Below, piece after piece: positions 18,019-25,690 of a DNA stretch of 25,864 bases. The notes below the pieces were generated by a model. The model saw only the letters and a program-made list of their open reading frames with translations, made no database searches and was not told where the DNA came from. Source of the DNA: Prorocentrum cordatum (Eukaryota; Sar; Dinophyceae; Prorocentrales; Prorocentraceae); contig CAUYUJ010014765.1 in assembly GCA_963575745.1 (NCBI GenBank), positions 182,501 to 208,364 on the forward strand, given 5' to 3'. The position numbers and the translations under genes are program-made. Numbering within the stretch: position 1 is the first letter of the stretch; every line of letters starts with the position of its first letter.

Positions 18019-18213
18019 GGCCGTGAACATGGCCGCGCTCGCCTTTGCTGTTGTCAGGTTCTCAGCCTTTCGTATTCGGAGCTTCTGGAGCGGGCAGTCT
18101 GGCTCCCTGACCTGGTAGTAAACGAGAACGAGCAGAAGCAGCGTCAGCATGAACTTGCGCAGAGTCACGCTGCCGGATTTCCTGGATCGGTGCTGGATCC
18201 CGCTTCGCCGCAC
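18019..18213 (-). CDS. Candidate first exon of a signal-anchored membrane protein
   Basis: On the minus strand an ATG at 18213 opens a frame with a basic N-terminus (MRRSGIQHRSRKSG), then RKFMLTLLLLVLVYY, a hydrophobic core of about 13 residues preceded by Arg/Lys, then a polar region with KLRIRKAENLTTAK. This is the usual pattern of a type II signal anchor or uncleaved signal. The frame remains open to 17818, but beyond about codon 65 the sequence reads less like protein and may be intron. The plus frame over the same bases is open too (17977-18309) but has no recognisable features. No family assigned. Confidence 0.35.
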
Positions 18214-18366
18214 CCCCGGCAGCCGCCAGAGACGCTGCTATGCGCGCCCGGGGCAGGGGCCGCGGGGAGAGGGGCACGGCCCCGACCGGCGAGCTCCGTG
18301 CGGATCTAGGGAAGTTTGTGCGGCTGCTGCCGTTGTGATGTTCTTCTGGTCCCCAGGCACATTCTC

Positions 18367-18596
18367 GAGGCCTCCCAGATGTGGTCCGAGTGGATGGGGT
18401 CGGAGGATCGCGCCGCATCGCCGATGCATCGCCGATGCGGCTCGATGTGGAGCCCGATTTGCTTCACGTCGACGTTGCCAATGCATCGCCCACGTCGACG
18501 ATGCATCGCTGTTGTATCGTCGATGCATCGCCGACGTATCGGCGATACGGCTCGATCCTCCGACTCCATCTACTCCGACCTCATTTGGGAGGCCTC
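18367..18596. mobile_element. 230-bp inverted-repeat element with 72-base arms
   Basis: Arms 18367-18438 and 18525-18596 are inverted copies matching at about 62 of 72 positions. The ends are GAGGCCTCCC and its complement GGGAGGCCTC. Further in are GTCGGAGGATCG and ATCGCCGAT motifs. The 86-base spacer and inner arms carry several CGATGCATCG or near-palindromic copies, including CCAATGCATCG, GACGATGCATCG and GTCGATGCATCG. It could fold into one long stem with ATGCAT sub-stems. No open frame for a transposase and no obvious target duplication were seen. Confidence 0.72.
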
Positions 18597-18962
18597 TACA
18601 TTTGTCCTTCTAGACAGCACGGGGCTTCTTGGACCCCAGGCATGACTTTCAGCAGACTCGTCGCGCACTTGCCTCGCGAGCCACCAGACGAAGCGGTCTG
18701 CAGTGGCACTCCACGGTGTCCACGTTGGCCTAGTGTTTCGAATACATAACATGAGTGCCACTTGGTGATGCGGTGCATCTGCACGCTTCGTGAGGAGTCC
18801 CCACTGGCCCATCGAGCGACAGGTGCCACTCTACATATTGACATGGTTTCGTATGATCTTGTGTCGTTCGTGTTGTCTGGCATGGCCAGGCCTTGTGTGA
18901 TACGAGCTCTGGTCCCGCCTCGTCGCGGATGCATTGGTGTGCGCAAGCGGTAGTCGAAAGAA
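18597..18962. other. Unassigned intergenic stretch
   Basis: Balanced composition, no repeat recognised, and only short frames of unknown meaning on both strands (for example 18596-19012 minus). Confidence 0.35.
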
Positions 18963-19263
18963 TTATTGCCTCTCGAGTGGTTCCGCTGCCTCGTCGTCCT
19001 CCGCATCTCCAAATTTCACCTCCGCTTCTACTTTCTCGCCCTCAACGTGTACATCCTCCTTTTGTGCTTCTGCCTCCTCTTCGTCCTTTGTCCACCTTCT
19101 CTTCCTCCTGCCCATCCTTCTCACCCACCCGTGCCCCCCTTGTGTCACCTATTTTGTCCGCAGTAGGCGGGCAGCAGAACTGAGCACATACAGTCTTCTC
19201 TTTTGCATTAGGTTTGACTTGATTTTTCTTTGCCTGTTTTAAGGGCATGTGCTTCACCACCAC
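18963..19263 (-). pseudogene. Candidate basic-then-acidic protein, broken by a frameshift
   Basis: From ATG at 19263 the minus frame reads MVVKHMPLKQAKKNQVKPNA, then CAQFCCPPTADKIGDTRGAR and EEEKVDK. At about 19095 coding character moves by one frame, to KDEEEAEAQKEDVHVEGEKV, and on through EAEVKFGDAEDDEAAEPLER to a TAA ending at 18963. Lys-rich N-terminal and Glu/Asp-rich C-terminal halves join at GACAAAGGACGA. A short indel or sequencing error would explain the shift; a small intron is less likely. Codons here end in A/T more often than in the GC-rich candidates elsewhere. No family recognised. Confidence 0.35.
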
Positions 19264-19541
19264 GAGTGGTGCGACACTTGAGCTCTACTTGCAGTCGGTA
19301 ATGCCGATTTATTCTGGTACCTCCACAATTTGTTTTGGGCGGGCATTCTCCATGCAGCCTTTCAAAATTGCCACGCCAGGGCTGGTGCCGTCAGCAATCA
19401 GATCTCAAGTGCGGCCAGTAGATGGCTGTGTATGAGGAATGGTTAGTCTAGCTGTCTATGTGTTTGTCTGTGTGTCCGCCCGTTGCCGTCCGCCACTCTG
19501 TCAGCCTGTGGGTATATCTGCGAGCCTGGCTGCCGTTTTGT

Positions 19542-19656
19542 GTTGTTGTTGTTGTTGTTGTTGTTGTTGGTGTTGGTGTTGGTGTTGGTGTTGTTGTTGT
19601 TGTTGTTGTTGTTGCTGCTGCTGCTGCTGTTGTTGTTGTTGTTGTTGTTGTTGTTG
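19542..19656. repeat. (TTG)n array 5' of copy C
   Basis: TTG with GGTGTT and (CTG)n subregions at about 19568-19630, then pure TTG up to the AACATTATTTATTC edge of copy C. Confidence 0.95.
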
Positions 19657-20550
19657 AACATTATTTATTCTAAAGAATAATTATTGTTGGGGCCCCTGGT
19701 GCACGCCCCCCCTGCGCCGCCTAGGCCGCAGCTACATTTTCATCATTTTCGTGAGGAAGCCTCAGGTAAAACGATGTGATCCAGATCCGGTTGTTTTGTT
19801 GTAATCCGTTTTCCCTTGCAAAAAACACTATAAAATGACATTTCTTGTTCTAATATAATCAAATTTCAAGAATCCCTTGCAAAAAATAAGGTAAAGTGGA
19901 CATTCGCGCGCGCAAGACGAAATCCTTCCAAAAGCTTAGTGTTCGGAGCGATTTTAACATAAAAACATCAAAAAACCAATGGTTTTTCAACAAAAAAATG
20001 TCAAAATCTCATCCCGCGCGCTCTTGCGGATTCGTAGGAAACCCAACACTTTTTAAACATTTCTGTCAAACGGGCTTTTGCGAGCAACTTTTTCGAACTT
20101 CTGCGACAACGGTTGCGCACCTGCCAGGGCCATCATCCCTGTCAAATAATACCATGCGGGACACATTCGTTTTTTCTTCGCGCGCGCACGCCGAAATCTC
20201 CAAAAACCATTGGGTTCTTAAGAATTTTAGCACCGCGCCCATCGTTGGAACGGTACACGTGCCCATTGTTGGAACAGGGGTATAAGTCGTATACTAAGCT
20301 AGTTTCCACAAGATGTTACCACAAGAAGTCATTGTAACCATGCGCCAGTGTAGTAGCCAAGGTCGTCCGCAGGCCACGAAGTGAAGTGTCCGAACGTCAT
20401 AGGGCGGGAAGCTGGGTGTGGGTGGTGGCGAAGAGTCGTTTGGAAACTTGGTAGAGCTTGAACCGGCCCCCCCACAAAGTGGGGGTATTGCCCGCCTCCT
20501 ATGAAAACCCTGGCACTGGTGAGAACGGAGTGTCCCCAGTCTTAAATGAT
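19657..20550 (+). mobile_element. TTG-flanked element, copy C (about 894 bp)
   Basis: The 5' edge AACATTATTTATTC matches copy B. The body from about 19766 to 20215 is almost identical to copy A, including CAGGTAAAACGATGTGATCC where B differs. The middle module starts with TTGGAACGG and TTGGAACAGGGG, then follows B. The 3' module and the CAGTCTTAAATGATTGTTG junction match B. The 108-codon frame persists at 19896-20285 with an altered C-terminus. Copy C is thus A-like in its 5' half and B-like in its 3' half. Confidence 0.75.
20469..20485 (+). other. Conserved hairpin near 3' end of copy C
   Basis: CCCCCAC-AAA-GTGGGGG, identical to the hairpins in copies A and B. Confidence 0.85.
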
Positions 20551-20573
20551 TGTTGTTGTTGTTGTTGTTGTTG
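20551..20573. repeat. Short (TTG)n tail of copy C
   Basis: About eight TTG triplets, followed by GTAAAAACAACGC. This is the shortest TTG flank and may be closest to the state at insertion. Confidence 0.9.
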
Positions 20574-20654
20574 GTAAAAACAACGCTTATGCCAGCCCCG
20601 GCTTGTTGCTGAGTTCATGTTCTTCTTGGGAAGTGTAATTGTTATCTTGAGGCT

Positions 20655-20659
20655 AGAGA

Positions 20660-20692
<33 letters not shown>
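20655..20692. repeat. (GA)n dinucleotide run
   Basis: AGAG repeat with one GGG interruption. Confidence 0.95.
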
Positions 20693-20695
<3 letters not shown>

Positions 20696-20719
20696 TGAGC
20701 GAGCGCGAGCTCGCACAAC

Positions 20720-21300
20720 AGGGCCGGGAGAGGTGTTGGCACTGGTTCGGCCCCACGGGGCTGGGTGAGTTATTTGTGCTCTGCGGTGTCCGATCACATT
20801 CTTGCAAGAGGGAGGCACCAGGGGCCAGTTTGAGGTGTTGGCGCACAAGGGGCGCGCAGTTTGGGGCTCTCTTGGGACCGTCGTGGGCCATACCTTAGAG
20901 GCCCTCTTGGAGCTCTCAGCGGGCTCCTTTGGGCCCTTGGAGGCAGCAAACGGACCGATCTTCGACCGAAGAGTGTGGAGAACGAAAGTATGGAACAGCT
21001 CAACGACAGTAAGCGTTTTTGGCCGCTCGAGGGCCTCCTGGAGAGCTTCATGGGGGTGTCCTGGAGCCTGTCGCAGGCCTCTTTGGAGCGATCGGGCGAT
21101 TCTCAGGGGCTCGTGGGCGCGTCTCGAGGCAGTGTTGGGCCGGCTTTTGGCCTTGGTGGCCTTCCTGGGCCGTCTTGGAGGTCTTGGAGTGCTCTGGACT
21201 GCCCAGATGGAGGCCCCGGGCCGCCCCGGGAGCCTCGGGAGAGGGCCCGTGCGTGCACTCGTACAGTTGGGCCGAGGTATGAGATCGAGGTCGGCTCGGG
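20720..21300. other. Low-complexity GGCC/TTGGAG-rich stretch
   Basis: Diffuse repetition of GGCC(C/T)TC(C/T)TGGAG-like motifs. A plus frame (20861-21607) is open for 248 codons, but the product is Gly/Leu/Ser/Trp-rich and monotonous, with no recognised domain. I regard it as a degenerate minisatellite shadow. Confidence 0.45.
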
Positions 21301-21408
21301 GAGGGTACCCTGGTGTGCTGCGTGTTTTTGTTGGCTGTTCTTGTGCTTCTTCGGGAGGGTGCCCTGGGATGTTCTGTACGCTTTGGCCAGCGGAGGGCCT
21401 CGCGTTCT
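21301..21408. repeat. 54-bp imperfect duplication
   Basis: GAGGGT(A/G)CCCTGG followed by TGTGCTG or ATGTTCTG occurs at 21301 and 21355. Confidence 0.55.
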
Positions 21409-21685
21409 TGGAGGATGTGCTTCCGTCCTGGGCACGAGTGTGGAAGACTCACTGAAGCCCTGCCATATAGCACTCGGCATTCTACCACGCCTCAACGAGG
21501 CAGGGTGCACAGCACGGCTAGCCAGACGAGCTGGCTCGACCCACATCCTTGCGGCCGGCCAGGCGGTTACAGTCGCAGGCCGCCGCATAGGACGTGCAAC
21601 AAAATAGCCGCCACATGTTCGAATCACTTGAGGCTCCTTCTGGGAATCCCTTGTCACACAACGTATCCCTCCGCATTCCAGCCAC

Positions 21686-21958
21686 CCTTTTTCCTATCGG
21701 ATTTGGCTCCTCGGCTTCGCTGCTTCGCTGCTGCACTGCCTTGCCGCTTCACCAGACCAGCTGGAGACCGCCAAGGGCGTCCGGCAGTGGTGCCGTGGAG
21801 AGAAGGACAAGCTACCCGCGCGCCTGGATGAGCTCCCCTGCCTGCCGGCGCTGTGGTACGAGCAGGACCCCTGCCGTGTTCAGTGCCCTGTGCCGTCCCT
21901 CCAGGTGGCAGCGGCAGACGGGAGCAGAAGGAGCCGCCATGGCGCAGACGGGTCCTGA
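21686..21958 (+). CDS. Candidate exon with LETAKGVRQWCRGEKDKLPA
   Basis: A plus frame reads FSYRIWLLGFAASLLHCLAA, then LETAKGVRQWCRGEKDKLPA, RLDELPCLPALWYEQDPCR and a weaker tail to TGA at 21956-21958. A mixed hydrophobic/charged composition with conserved-looking Trp, Cys and Pro suggests real protein. The hydrophobic start could be a signal peptide or read-through of an intron. CACCAG at 21752-21757 could be a 3' splice site. CAG|GTGGCA at 21904/21905 could be a donor. The frame ends in the left terminus of the repeat element that follows. Family unknown. Confidence 0.35.
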   Translation, partial: PFSYRIWLLGFAASLLHCLAASPDQLETAKGVRQWCRGEKDKLPARLDELPCLPALWYEQDPCRVQCPVPSLQVAAADGSRRSRHGADGS

Positions 21959-22115
21959 AGGAAACGGGGCGCGAGGGTTTTCGCAGTTTTCGGGCTCCAG
22001 GGGACCTCCCCAGGCACCGGGACCGTCAGGGAACGACGCAGGATGAAAATTTGGTCTTGGGGAATAGCCCTGGCGTGCAGTACTTGTTTCCCTTAGGACC
22101 CGTTTCCTTCATGCC
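21938..22115 (+). mobile_element. Dispersed element with short inverted ends, copy 1
   Basis: Inside a region homologous to 25690-25864, GAAGGAAACGGG (21957-21968) and CCCGTTTCCTTC (22099-22110) are perfect 12-bp inverted repeats. Shared motifs with copy 2 in order include GGGTCCTGA, GGAAACGGG, GTTTTC, GTCAGG, GACG, TGGTC, GTTTCCCT and TTCATGCC. Overall identity appears about 70 percent by eye. It lies between two exon-like segments, which raises the possibility that it is, or lies within, an intron. Confidence 0.6.
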
Positions 22116-22193
22116 AAAAGCAGCAGAGGAAGCAGAAGAAGACGATATGGCACGCGAGTGGCAGAAGAAGAGGCAGCCGGCGCAGCGGATTTT
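22111..22193 (+). CDS. Candidate exon with canonical GTGAGT donor
   Basis: Reads MPKAAEEAEEDDMAREW then QKKRQPAQRI, charged and protein-like. It is followed directly by GTGAGT at 22194-22199, a textbook 5' splice site. The exon would end two bases into a codon. The ATG lies within the end of the repeat family (TTCATGCC), so it may not be the true start. Pairs well with the exon proposed at 22396. Confidence 0.42.
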
Positions 22194-22395
22194 GTGAGTG
22201 TGATCTGGAATAGTTCTCCTTCATGTCGCATTTCTGGTGCACGTGGGAAATTTGAGGGCCTGGTCGGACCTCCTGAGTCCTCATGGGCGGGACATGCAAG
22301 TGCCCAGTTGCAAAAAGAGGCCCAACAAGACGAACGTGCACGCAGTGACTTCCTCTGCCTTGTGATGGGTGGCTTGCGGCCGCTTCTTTGAAGAG
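22194..22395 (+). other. Candidate intron, 202 bp
   Basis: Begins GTGAGTGTG and ends TTCTTTGAAGAG. Removing it joins the exon at 22111 to that at 22396 in phase, through a Phe codon. The pyrimidine tract is short, so the acceptor is less certain than the donor. Confidence 0.38.
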
Positions 22396-22572
22396 CCATG
22401 AGGAGGAGGAGAAAGTGCAGGTGGAAGTGGACGAATCGGAGGGGGGGAGGAGGAGGAGGGGGAGGAGGAGGAGAAGGAGGAGGAGGAGGAGGAGGAGGAG
22501 GAGGAGCAGGAGGACCAGGATGAGGAGGACCAGGAAGATGAGCAGACGGAAGAACCCTGGATGTATCAGTAA
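22396..22572 (+). CDS. Candidate terminal exon, acidic C-terminal tail
   Basis: Begins HEEEEKVQVEVDESE. Within a run of seven Gs (22440-22447) the acidic frame changes; afterwards frame 1 reads poly-Glu, then QEDQDEEDQEDEQTEEPWMY and Q, ending at TAA 22570-22572. The frame change lies in a G-run and GGA microsatellite, where slippage or assembly error is common. If the run were of a different length, the tail would be one continuous Glu/Asp-rich segment. Function unknown; a nuclear or chaperone-like acidic tail is only a guess. Confidence 0.35.
22440..22510. repeat. (GGA)n/(GAG)n microsatellite within the acidic tail
   Basis: GGAGGA triplets with GGGGAGG and AAG interruptions, overlapping the candidate terminal exon. 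Confidence 0.9.
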
Positions 22573-22620
22573 ATCTGCAATTGCACCCTCCCCGTTCACG
22601 TCCCCGCATGTCAGTCCCTA

Positions 22621-22975
22621 GAAGCCTGCTCTTCCTTGCGGGAACCGCCCCCATCATATTCACTTGCCTCCCCTGCAATGCGTTCCGAGCCGATTTGTTC
22701 CTGACAGAGGAGCGTCCTTCTGGGTTCGCCATTCCGGCGAGAGCTCTGCTTTGAGCAGGGGCGTCCCTGCACCATCGTGTCGCTGTAAGAGGTGCCTGGA
22801 GGTGGGGTCGGAGAGCTCAAGAGCCTGCTCTTCATTGCGGGAACCGCCCCCTCGATGGAGGAGCGTCCTCCTGGGCTCGCCACTCCGGCGACAGGGAGCT
22901 CAGTTCTGAGCAGGTGCGTCCCTGCACCATCGTGTCGCCGCAACGGGTGCCGGGGGGCGGGGTCGGAGAGTTCAA
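22621..22975. repeat. Tandem pair of about 199 and 156 bp
   Basis: Copy 1 (about 22621-22819) and copy 2 (about 22820-22975) share GCCTGCTCTTC, TTGCGGGAACCGCCCC, GGAGCGTCCT(T/C)CTGGG, GTCCCTGCACCATCGTGTCG and GGTCGGAGAG(C/T)TCAAGAGC. Copy 1 has about 43 extra bases after CCGCCCCC that copy 2 lacks. Confidence 0.88.
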
Positions 22976-23500
22976 GAGCTGTGTCCAGCGAAGGCCCCAG
23001 TTTTGAAGAGGGGCCGCCCTCCCATCCCGTGCGGCGCGCATGATCAGTGTGCGGACGTCTCGCGTGAGAGCCCCCTTCTGAAGGATGGCCGCCCTCCACT
23101 CGTGTCGGGGGTGGACAGAACCCCCGCCCTGACACGTCGATTGGGTGAGTTGCCCGTTCTCGGTGCTCGAGGGGGCGCCGCGGCCGTCCTTTTCCAGGCT
23201 TGCGCCCGCCAGGTTTGGGCCCGAGGTCGTTTTCACCAAACCACGTTTTACTGAAGGGGGTTCTGTCCATCCCCGATCGTGAAGCTGCTGCACCAGCTTC
23301 AACTTATTCTCGAATGCGTTGAGGATATCGCAAGCGAGATCCCCACGTTCTAGAAAAGGAGTCGCTATCGACTGGAGCACAGGTGCCGAGAGCTTCAGAC
23401 ACAAACGTGCGCGGAGCCAACGGGAGGGCCGCATGTTTGGTTGATTCGAATTGTCCTCCATGAGGGCCGCATTTTTCCCCAATCAGAGCTGGCCTCTGTA
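22976..23500 (+). repeat. Diverged units of the dispersed 82-bp family
   Basis: Near 23052-23115 the order GTGCGGACG, GTGAGAGCC, CTGAAGGATGGCCGCCCTCC and CTCGTGTCG parallels the tandem units at 17.6 kb. Near 23277-23440 CGTGAAGCTGCTGCA, ACGTGCGCGGAGCCAACGGG and GGCCGCATGTTTGG do the same. No gene is supported in this interval. Confidence 0.55.
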
Positions 23501-23558
23501 GGGGTCCTAGCGGATTCATATGTGTAGGTGACCTACGTCGCCGATTTCGGTGGCCAGG

Positions 23559-23690
23559 CCTGGGTGCCTGGGTGCCCGGGGGTGCCCGGGTGCCCGGGGG
23601 TGCCCGGGGGTGCTCGGGGGTGCCTGGAGGTGCCCGGGGGTGCCCGGGGGTGCCCGGAGGTAACTGGGGGTGCCCGGGTGCCCCGGTGCT
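23559..23690. repeat. GGTGCCCGGGGG minisatellite
   Basis: About ten units of 10-12 bases, GGTGCCCGGG(GG), with variants GCTC, GCCTGGA and GTAACT. Repeated runs of three to five Gs on the plus strand give it G-quadruplex potential. Confidence 0.92.
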
Positions 23691-23753
23691 CTATCGCCCC
23701 ATCGCCCTATAGCCCTGATTATAGCCCTATAGCCATATATGATCGCGGGCTCC

Positions 23754-23824
23754 GGGTCCTCGGGCCCCCTCCCCCAGATGGGATGGGTCCCAGGGTCCTC
23801 GGGCCCCCCCCTCCCAGATGGGAT

Positions 23825-23828
<4 letters not shown>
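23754..23828. repeat. 39-bp tandem duplication
   Basis: GGGTCCTCGGGCCCCC followed by CTCCCAGATGGGATGGG occurs at 23754 and 23793, with a one- or two-base C-run difference. Confidence 0.9.
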
Positions 23829-23830
<2 letters not shown>

Positions 23831-23856
<26 letters not shown>

Positions 23857-23915
23857 GAGGAGGAGGAGGAGGAGGAGGAGGAGGAGGAGGAGGAGGAGGA
23901 CGACGACGACGGCAA

Positions 23916-24005
<90 letters not shown>

Positions 24006-24090
24006 CGACAACGACAACGACAACGACGACGACAACAACGACGACGACCACGACAACGACGTCGACGGCACCACCAGCGGCGGCGGCGAC
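23831..24090. repeat. (GGA)n changing to (GAC)n
   Basis: GGA triplets run to about 23899; GAC/CGA triplets continue to about 24090 with AAC interruptions late. The change occurs without a break in triplet phase, so plus frame 23818-24291 reads poly-Glu then poly-Asp. Treated as microsatellite, not gene. Confidence 0.95.
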
Positions 24091-24129
24091 GACATCGAGC
24101 ACCGGAGCTGTCAACATGACGCCAATCCC

Positions 24130-24245
24130 AGCCACACGCCGCTCCCACACCGCACCCACATGGGGGGAGGGATGGGGGAGGAGGACCATAGCGTCAACCC
24201 ACACACACCCACAGCAACACACCACACCCACACCACATCCACAAG
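24130..24245. repeat. CCACA-rich low-complexity stretch
   Basis: CACACC, CCCACA and CCACACC units around a central GGGGGGAGGGATGGGGGAGG purine block at about 24162-24181. Confidence 0.7.
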
Positions 24246-24349
24246 GGGGGGGAGTAAACCGAAGGAGCAATTACAAAGGGGTCTCATGTAAGATCTAAAA
24301 AACACTCTGATTGGGTTTTTTCTCCGGTATCATTGGTTGATTCGAAGTC

Positions 24350-24895
24350 TGCTCCATCCGTGAGTATGCTGGGAATCTTAGGACGACTGTGCGCCTCGCC
24401 GAGGCGAGCGCCACACGTTTGCACGGCCGCCCTCCCTTCGTGCAGCCGTCGGGTGTGTTGTCGGGGCGAGCGATTGCAGAGATACGAGAGCCACGACGTG
24501 AAGACGAGCCGCCCTCCGTCGGTGTCGAGGGGAAGCCGATGCCAAGAAACGCCCTGCTTGCTTCCAGGGTGCCCCTGGGTTTCTTGGGTGTCGATGCTTC
24601 TGCTACGGAGAGCGCGACGTTCCCACGCCAACAGAAACTCGGTGGACGTCCTGGGGTCCCAGGGTTTTGGGCTTCCCGTGGGAGGTTTCTGTCGTGGGCG
24701 AGCTCCTGTTGCAGCCGTTCGGAGGTCTCGAGGCGCGAGTGCGGGACGCCAAGGCGAGAGCCGCGTGTTTGAAGACGTCCCGCCCTCCAGCCGTGCAGCT
24801 CTTGGAACCACTTTCGCGGCCAGTGTGCGCAGCGCGCAGGCGAGAGCCACCTGTTGAACACGACCCGCCCTCGGCCGTGTCGGTGTCGAGGATCC
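24350..24895 (+). repeat. Further units of the dispersed 82-bp family
   Basis: AGGCGAG(A/C)GCC motifs start at about 24402, 24752 and 24838. They are followed by CGTTTG, TGTTTGAAGACG or TGTTGAACACG, then CGCCCTCC and CCGTG(C/T) motifs as at 17.6 kb. The last two are 86 bases apart. A half-unit with GAAGACGAGCCGCCCTCCG lies at about 24498. Intervening bases 24520-24740 are not clearly repetitive. Confidence 0.65.
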
Positions 24896-24899
24896 GAGG

Positions 24900-25440
24900 C
24901 CTCGGGACCATGACAGGCGAGGAAGAGCCCAGGCTTCAGGGCCGTGGCCGGCGAGGAGGCCTCTGGCGCAAAGCTGGGTAATGGCGCGGCGAGGAGGAAG
25001 CGTTGTCACGAAGAGGGGCTGTGAAGGAGGAGGAACCGGCTGGCTGCCCTCCGGGGCATCATTCCTGCGCCAGCGTGCGGGCTCGTGTCATTTGGGTTAA
25101 TTTGCGACGCCGTGCCCCAGTCTCGCACAGACGCGCGTGCGGATTGCCTCTGTCGCGCTGCGAGGTGGGCTCGTGTCGGCGGGCCTCCGGAGCTGCTGGC
25201 TTTCTGGGGCTAGCGCTGCTGTCAGTGTCTCTTCTGGCCTGGCGATGGGCGGGGCTCCTCCTCTGGCGCCCCGCCCTGGGTGGAGGAACGGGCTCTTCCG
25301 AGGCACTACATGTGTCTCGCATTGCATGTTCTCCAGACACGCCAGATTTCTGAGGCCTGAGGCCAAGGCCTTGCCCACCTGGTCTTAGCTAGGCTCGGAC
25401 GGTGTCCGCAGCAGTGGTCGTATCGTATCGTAGCGTATCC
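24900..25440. other. GC-rich stretch without a supported gene
   Basis: Plus frame 25003-25353 includes GFLGLALLSVSLLAWRWAG, which looks like a membrane segment, but the flanks are Arg/Ala/Gly-rich and there is no family match. Left as unassigned. Confidence 0.3.
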
Positions 25441-25541
25441 AGCGGAGGAGGAGGATGAGGAGGAGCAGGAGGAGCAGGAGGAGCAGGAGGAGGAGGAGGA
25501 GGAGGAGGAGGAGGAGGAGGAGGAGGAGGAGGAGGAGGGGA
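25441..25541. repeat. (GGA)n array
   Basis: GGA/GAG triplets with AGCAGGAGGAGC near the start, pure from about 25484 to 25538. Confidence 0.95.
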
Positions 25542-25690
25542 AGCGAGGAGGGGCAGCGGAGGGGCGGCCGCCTTCGCGAGGCCCGCACCTCGCTAGAGAG
25601 ATGCGGAGCCCGGGTCCACAGCCTGGCGGCCGAGGAGCAGGAGGGCCCGCCGGCACTCGCCGCGCTGGCTGTTCTTTCGTCTGCCCAGCA
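25542..25690 (+). CDS. Possible coding fragment before element copy 2
   Basis: In the frame open from 25455 the bases after the GGA array read REARTSLERCGARVHSLAAE, then EQEGPPALAALAVLS, moderately protein-like with G/C-ending codons. The upstream part is poly-Arg from the GGA array. It ends at the left border of the repeat element. Weak evidence only. Confidence 0.2.

Noticed and set aside
20861-21607. A 248-codon plus frame
   Set aside because: Monotonous Gly/Leu/Ser/Trp composition arising from repeated GGCC and TTGGAG motifs, with an equally open opposite strand.
23818-24291. Acidic protein of Glu and Asp runs
   Set aside because: It is the plus-frame translation of the GGA and GAC arrays; flanking residues are low complexity too.
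25003-25353. Membrane protein with a GFLGLALLSVSLLAWRWAG segment
   Set aside because: One hydrophobic stretch in GC-rich DNA with both strands open and no supporting start, splice site or family.
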